NCBI GenBank assembly: GCA_964523405.1
Contig: CAZGAQ010000006.1
Coordinates: forward strand, 62,001 to 126,000
DNA: 64,000 nucleotides
Direction of reading: 5' to 3'
DNA from: CAZGAQ01 sp964523405
GTDB taxonomy: Bacteria; Planctomycetota; Phycisphaerae; UBA1845; Fen-1342
Notes under the pieces: generated by a model
Told to the model about the DNA's origin: nothing
What the model saw: only the letters and a program-made list of their open reading frames with translations
Database searches by the model: none
Shown: positions 61,837 to 64,000 of the stretch, in pieces
How the letters are laid out: each line of letters starts with the position of its first letter
Numbering within the stretch: the first letter of the stretch is position 1
Made by a program: the position numbers and the translations under genes

Positions 61837-63828
61837 ATGACAGCGGCCGATAATGACGCGGTGCGGGTCGTGGGGGCGCGGGAACACAACCTGCGCAGTG
61901 TCTCGGTCACCATCCCTCATAACCAGCTGGTCTGCTTCACGGGTGTGTCCGGCAGCGGCAAGAGCAGCCTGGCCTTTGACACGCTCTACGCCGAAGGCCA
62001 GCGCCGCTACATCGAATCCCTCAGCGCCTACGCCCGCCAGTTCATGGGTCAACTCCCCAAGCCGGATGTCGACCAGATCACGGGCCTGGCGCCGTCCATC
62101 TCGATCCAGCAGAAGACCAGCGGCTGGAACCCGCGCAGCACGGTCGGCACGATCACCCAGATCCACGACTATCTGCGCGTACTATTCGCGCGCGCCGGCG
62201 TCCAGCATTGCCCCCACTGCGGCCAGCCCATCGCGGCCCAAACCTCCGAGCAGATGGCGGCCCGCGTGCTCGCGCTGCCCGAGGGCACGCGTTTCCTGAT
62301 CCTCGCGCCCAAGATCCGCGCCCAGAAGGGCGAATACCGCGACCTGTCCGCCGAGTTGCTGCGGCAGGGATACGTCCGGGCCCGCGTCGACGGCGAAGTC
62401 ATCGACCTGGCCGACCCACCCGCCCTCGATCGCTATCGCCGCCACAACATCGAGGTCGTCGTCGACCGGCTCGAACTGCGCAGCGGCCTGCGGACCCGCA
62501 TCGCCGAAGGCCTCCAGGCCGCTCTCGGCGCCGGGGAAGGCACCGCGATCATCGCCGTCCTGGGCGAACGTGGTGCTGTGGCAGCGGCCCCCGCGCCCGG
62601 TCCGCGGCGCCGCGGCACGAGCGTCCCCGCGCAGGACATCCTGCTATCCACCGGCTTCGCGTGCACGCGGTGCGACGTGAGCTTTGCGCCACCCAGCCCG
62701 CAGATGTTCAGCTTCAACAGTCCTCAGGGCATGTGCACCCACTGCGACGGCCTGGGCACACGCTTCGACTTCGACCCGGATCTTCTCGTCCCAGACCCCA
62801 CGCTGCCGTTTTTCGCGCCGTGCGTGGCCGCCCTGCGGCACAAGCCCGGCCGCTGGCGACGGCACTTCTACCAGGGCGTCGCCGAATACCTCGGTGTCGA
62901 CCTCGCGTTGCCGTGGCGCGATCTGCCGCCCAAGGCCCGCCACGCCCTCCTTTACGGCACCGGCGACACGCACATCACCTTCACCTGGCGCGGCCGGCAC
63001 GGCACCTGGAAGCACGGCGGGACATACGAGGGCGTCATCGCCGAGCTGCAAGCCAAGCACCGCAAGGCGCAATCCAACATGGTCCGCCGTTTCTATGAGC
63101 AGTACATGCGGCAGGCCGAGTGCACCCAATGCCGCGGCGGTCGGTTGAATCCCCAGGCGCTGGCGGTACGCCTCGCGGGGCGCCCCGCCGGTGGCGGTGG
63201 CCGCGTGGAGAACCTGAACATCCAGAGCGCCTGCCAGCTTTCGATTCGCGGTGCCTTGGCGTTCTTCACCCACCTCGAACTGGATGGCGTGCGGCAGCTC
63301 ATCGCCACAGAGCCGCTCAAGGAGATCCGCGCGCGGCTGCAATTCCTCATGGACGTCGGCCTCGATTACCTCACGCTCGACCGCGCTGCCCCCACGCTCT
63401 CGGGGGGCGAGTCGCAGCGCATCCGCCTCGCCAGCCAGATCGGCTGCGGCCTCGTCGGGGTGCTCTACGTGCTCGATGAGCCCAGCATCGGGCTGCATCC
63501 GCGCGACAACCGCCGGCTGCTCGCCTCGCTGCAGCGGCTGCGCGACATGGGCAATACCGTCGTCGTCGTCGAGCACGATCGCGACACGATGGAGGCTGCC
63601 GACCATCTCGTCGATTTCGGCCCCGGTCCCGGCACGCGCGGCGGCCTGGTCGTCGGGCAGGGTCGTCTCGCGGACATCTGCGCCGCGCCGCAGTCGCTCA
63701 CCGGCGCGTACCTCGCGGGGCGCCAGTCGATCGACGTGCCGGTCTCGCGCCGCCCCGTCTCGCGGACCCCCCTCCCGCCCGCCAAAGCCCCGCGCCCCAG
63801 CAAGACCCGCCCGCCTCGCCCCAGGTAA
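61837..63828 (+). CDS. UvrA-like protein consisting of the first ABC half only
   Basis: 663 residues, against 940-1000 for UvrA. Walker A GVSGSGKSSLAFDTLYAEG is near residue 36, and YIESLSAYARQFMGQ follows. The UvrB-binding region includes GLAPSISIQQKTSGWNPRSTVGT. Zinc-module cysteines appear in CTRCDVSF...CTHCDGLG. The ABC signature LSGGESQRIRLASQ is near 521 and Walker B is VLYVLDEPSIGLHPRDN. In standard UvrA the chain then continues after SLTGAYLAGRQ into a second nucleotide-binding domain. Here it ends in a basic Pro/Arg-rich tail and a TAA. No second-domain sequence is visible in any frame of the last 170 bases. It may be a split-UvrA half or a paralogue. ATG at 61837 lacks a strong ribosome-binding site. 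Confidence 0.85.
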   Translation: MTAADNDAVRVVGAREHNLRSVSVTIPHNQLVCFTGVSGSGKSSLAFDTLYAEGQRRYIESLSAYARQFMGQLPKPDVDQITGLAPSISIQQKTSGWNPRSTVGTITQIHDYLRVLFARAGVQHCPHCGQPIAAQTSEQMAARVLALPEGTRFLILAPKIRAQKGEYRDLSAELLRQGYVRARVDGEVIDLADPPALDRYRRHNIEVVVDRLELRSGLRTRIAEGLQAALGAGEGTAIIAVLGERGAVAAAPAPGPRRRGTSVPAQDILLSTGFACTRCDVSFAPPSPQMFSFNSPQGMCTHCDGLGTRFDFDPDLLVPDPTLPFFAPCVAALRHKPGRWRRHFYQGVAEYLGVDLALPWRDLPPKARHALLYGTGDTHITFTWRGRHGTWKHGGTYEGVIAELQAKHRKAQSNMVRRFYEQYMRQAECTQCRGGRLNPQALAVRLAGRPAGGGGRVENLNIQSACQLSIRGALAFFTHLELDGVRQLIATEPLKEIRARLQFLMDVGLDYLTLDRAAPTLSGGESQRIRLASQIGCGLVGVLYVLDEPSIGLHPRDNRRLLASLQRLRDMGNTVVVVEHDRDTMEAADHLVDFGPGPGTRGGLVVGQGRLADICAAPQSLTGAYLAGRQSIDVPVSRRPVSRTPLPPAKAPRPSKTRPPRPR

Positions 63829-64000
63829 ATCACCGCGCCCCCGGCGCGGTTCCCGGACGTGCGCGGCCGCGAGATTTCCGCGCGTCCGCATAAGCGCGCC
63901 CACTGCGCTCCAGCCGCGTAGCGCCGGCGCGCGAACGACGCGGCCTGCGGCGCGATGTTCTCGGTCGCAGCGCGGCCACTCCCGCGCCGCAACAACCTCC
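63829..64000. other. window end, no gene recognised
   Basis: 172 GC-rich bases downstream of the uvrA-like stop. No second UvrA half, terminator or other feature is evident. Confidence 0.5.

Overview
The window is a GC-rich bacterial chromosome segment, densely packed with genes on both strands. It carries no phage, IS element, CRISPR array, rRNA or tRNA that I could recognise. The lineage is inferred to be Planctomycetota, probably near Phycisphaerae. The grounds are large secreted proteins with DCNxNGxPDxCD repeats, a near-identical dockerin-like C-terminal module on three secreted proteins, six-cysteine tandem-repeat secreted proteins, YHS-domain proteins, and intergenic palindromes of the 'CCAGGGGC...GCCCCTGG' kind. 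No marker gene in the window fixes the taxonomy.

Layout. 0-2 kb: 3' part of an Eco57I-type restriction/methylase gene, then a C-rich spacer with a 51-bp direct repeat. 2-5.4 kb: acetoacetyl-CoA synthetase and two small paralogous proteins of unknown function. 5.5-9.2 kb: a translationally coupled pair, a Maf/DUF115 glycosyltransferase (flagellin-glycosylation type) and an unusual radical-SAM-like protein without the iron-sulfur cysteines. 9.4-14 kb: zinc-ribbon protein, triple-YHS protein, malate dehydrogenase, ferritin, HEAT-like protein. 14-18.5 kb: ribH-nusB, convergent polA, and a divergent macrodomain gene. 18.7-24.7 kb: a Pro/Ala/Lys-rich TPR protein and a 1160-residue secreted protein (DCN repeats, PA14, dockerin-like tail). 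24.7-27.2 kb: a pyrR-pyrB-GNAT-nitroreductase operon. 27.3-30.8 kb: a GT-C/TPR membrane protein divergent from a second dockerin-tailed secreted protein. 31-34.3 kb: uvrB and the eight-repeat Cys-rich secreted protein. 35-39.9 kb: a DUF4139 protein, small membrane and lipoprotein genes, a GNAT protein. 40-45 kb: a glycosyltransferase operon (GT87, GT2, unknown), a canonical radical SAM protein and a PQQ-type beta-propeller. 45.2-51 kb: an ABC exporter (ATPase plus double FtsX permease), DedA, a lipoprotein. 51-53.3 kb: a secreted agmatine/peptidylarginine-deiminase-like enzyme with the third dockerin-like tail. 53.4-64 kb: a lysA operon, a PurS-PurL fusion, accA, a DUF971 protein, a DUF2617-like protein, and a UvrA-like protein that stops after its first ABC half.

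Most of the content is housekeeping: pyrimidine, purine, riboflavin, lysine and fatty-acid synthesis, nucleotide excision repair and replication. The accessory interest is in the secreted modular proteins sharing one tail, the glycosyltransferase/degenerate radical-SAM pair, the half-size UvrA, and four genes (polA, uvrB, a radical SAM gene, the GT-C/TPR gene) whose ATG lies exactly six bases after a TAnnnT hexamer, as expected for leaderless transcripts. Starts were chosen by ribosome-binding site, neighbours and protein N-terminus, and often differ from the longest open frame.
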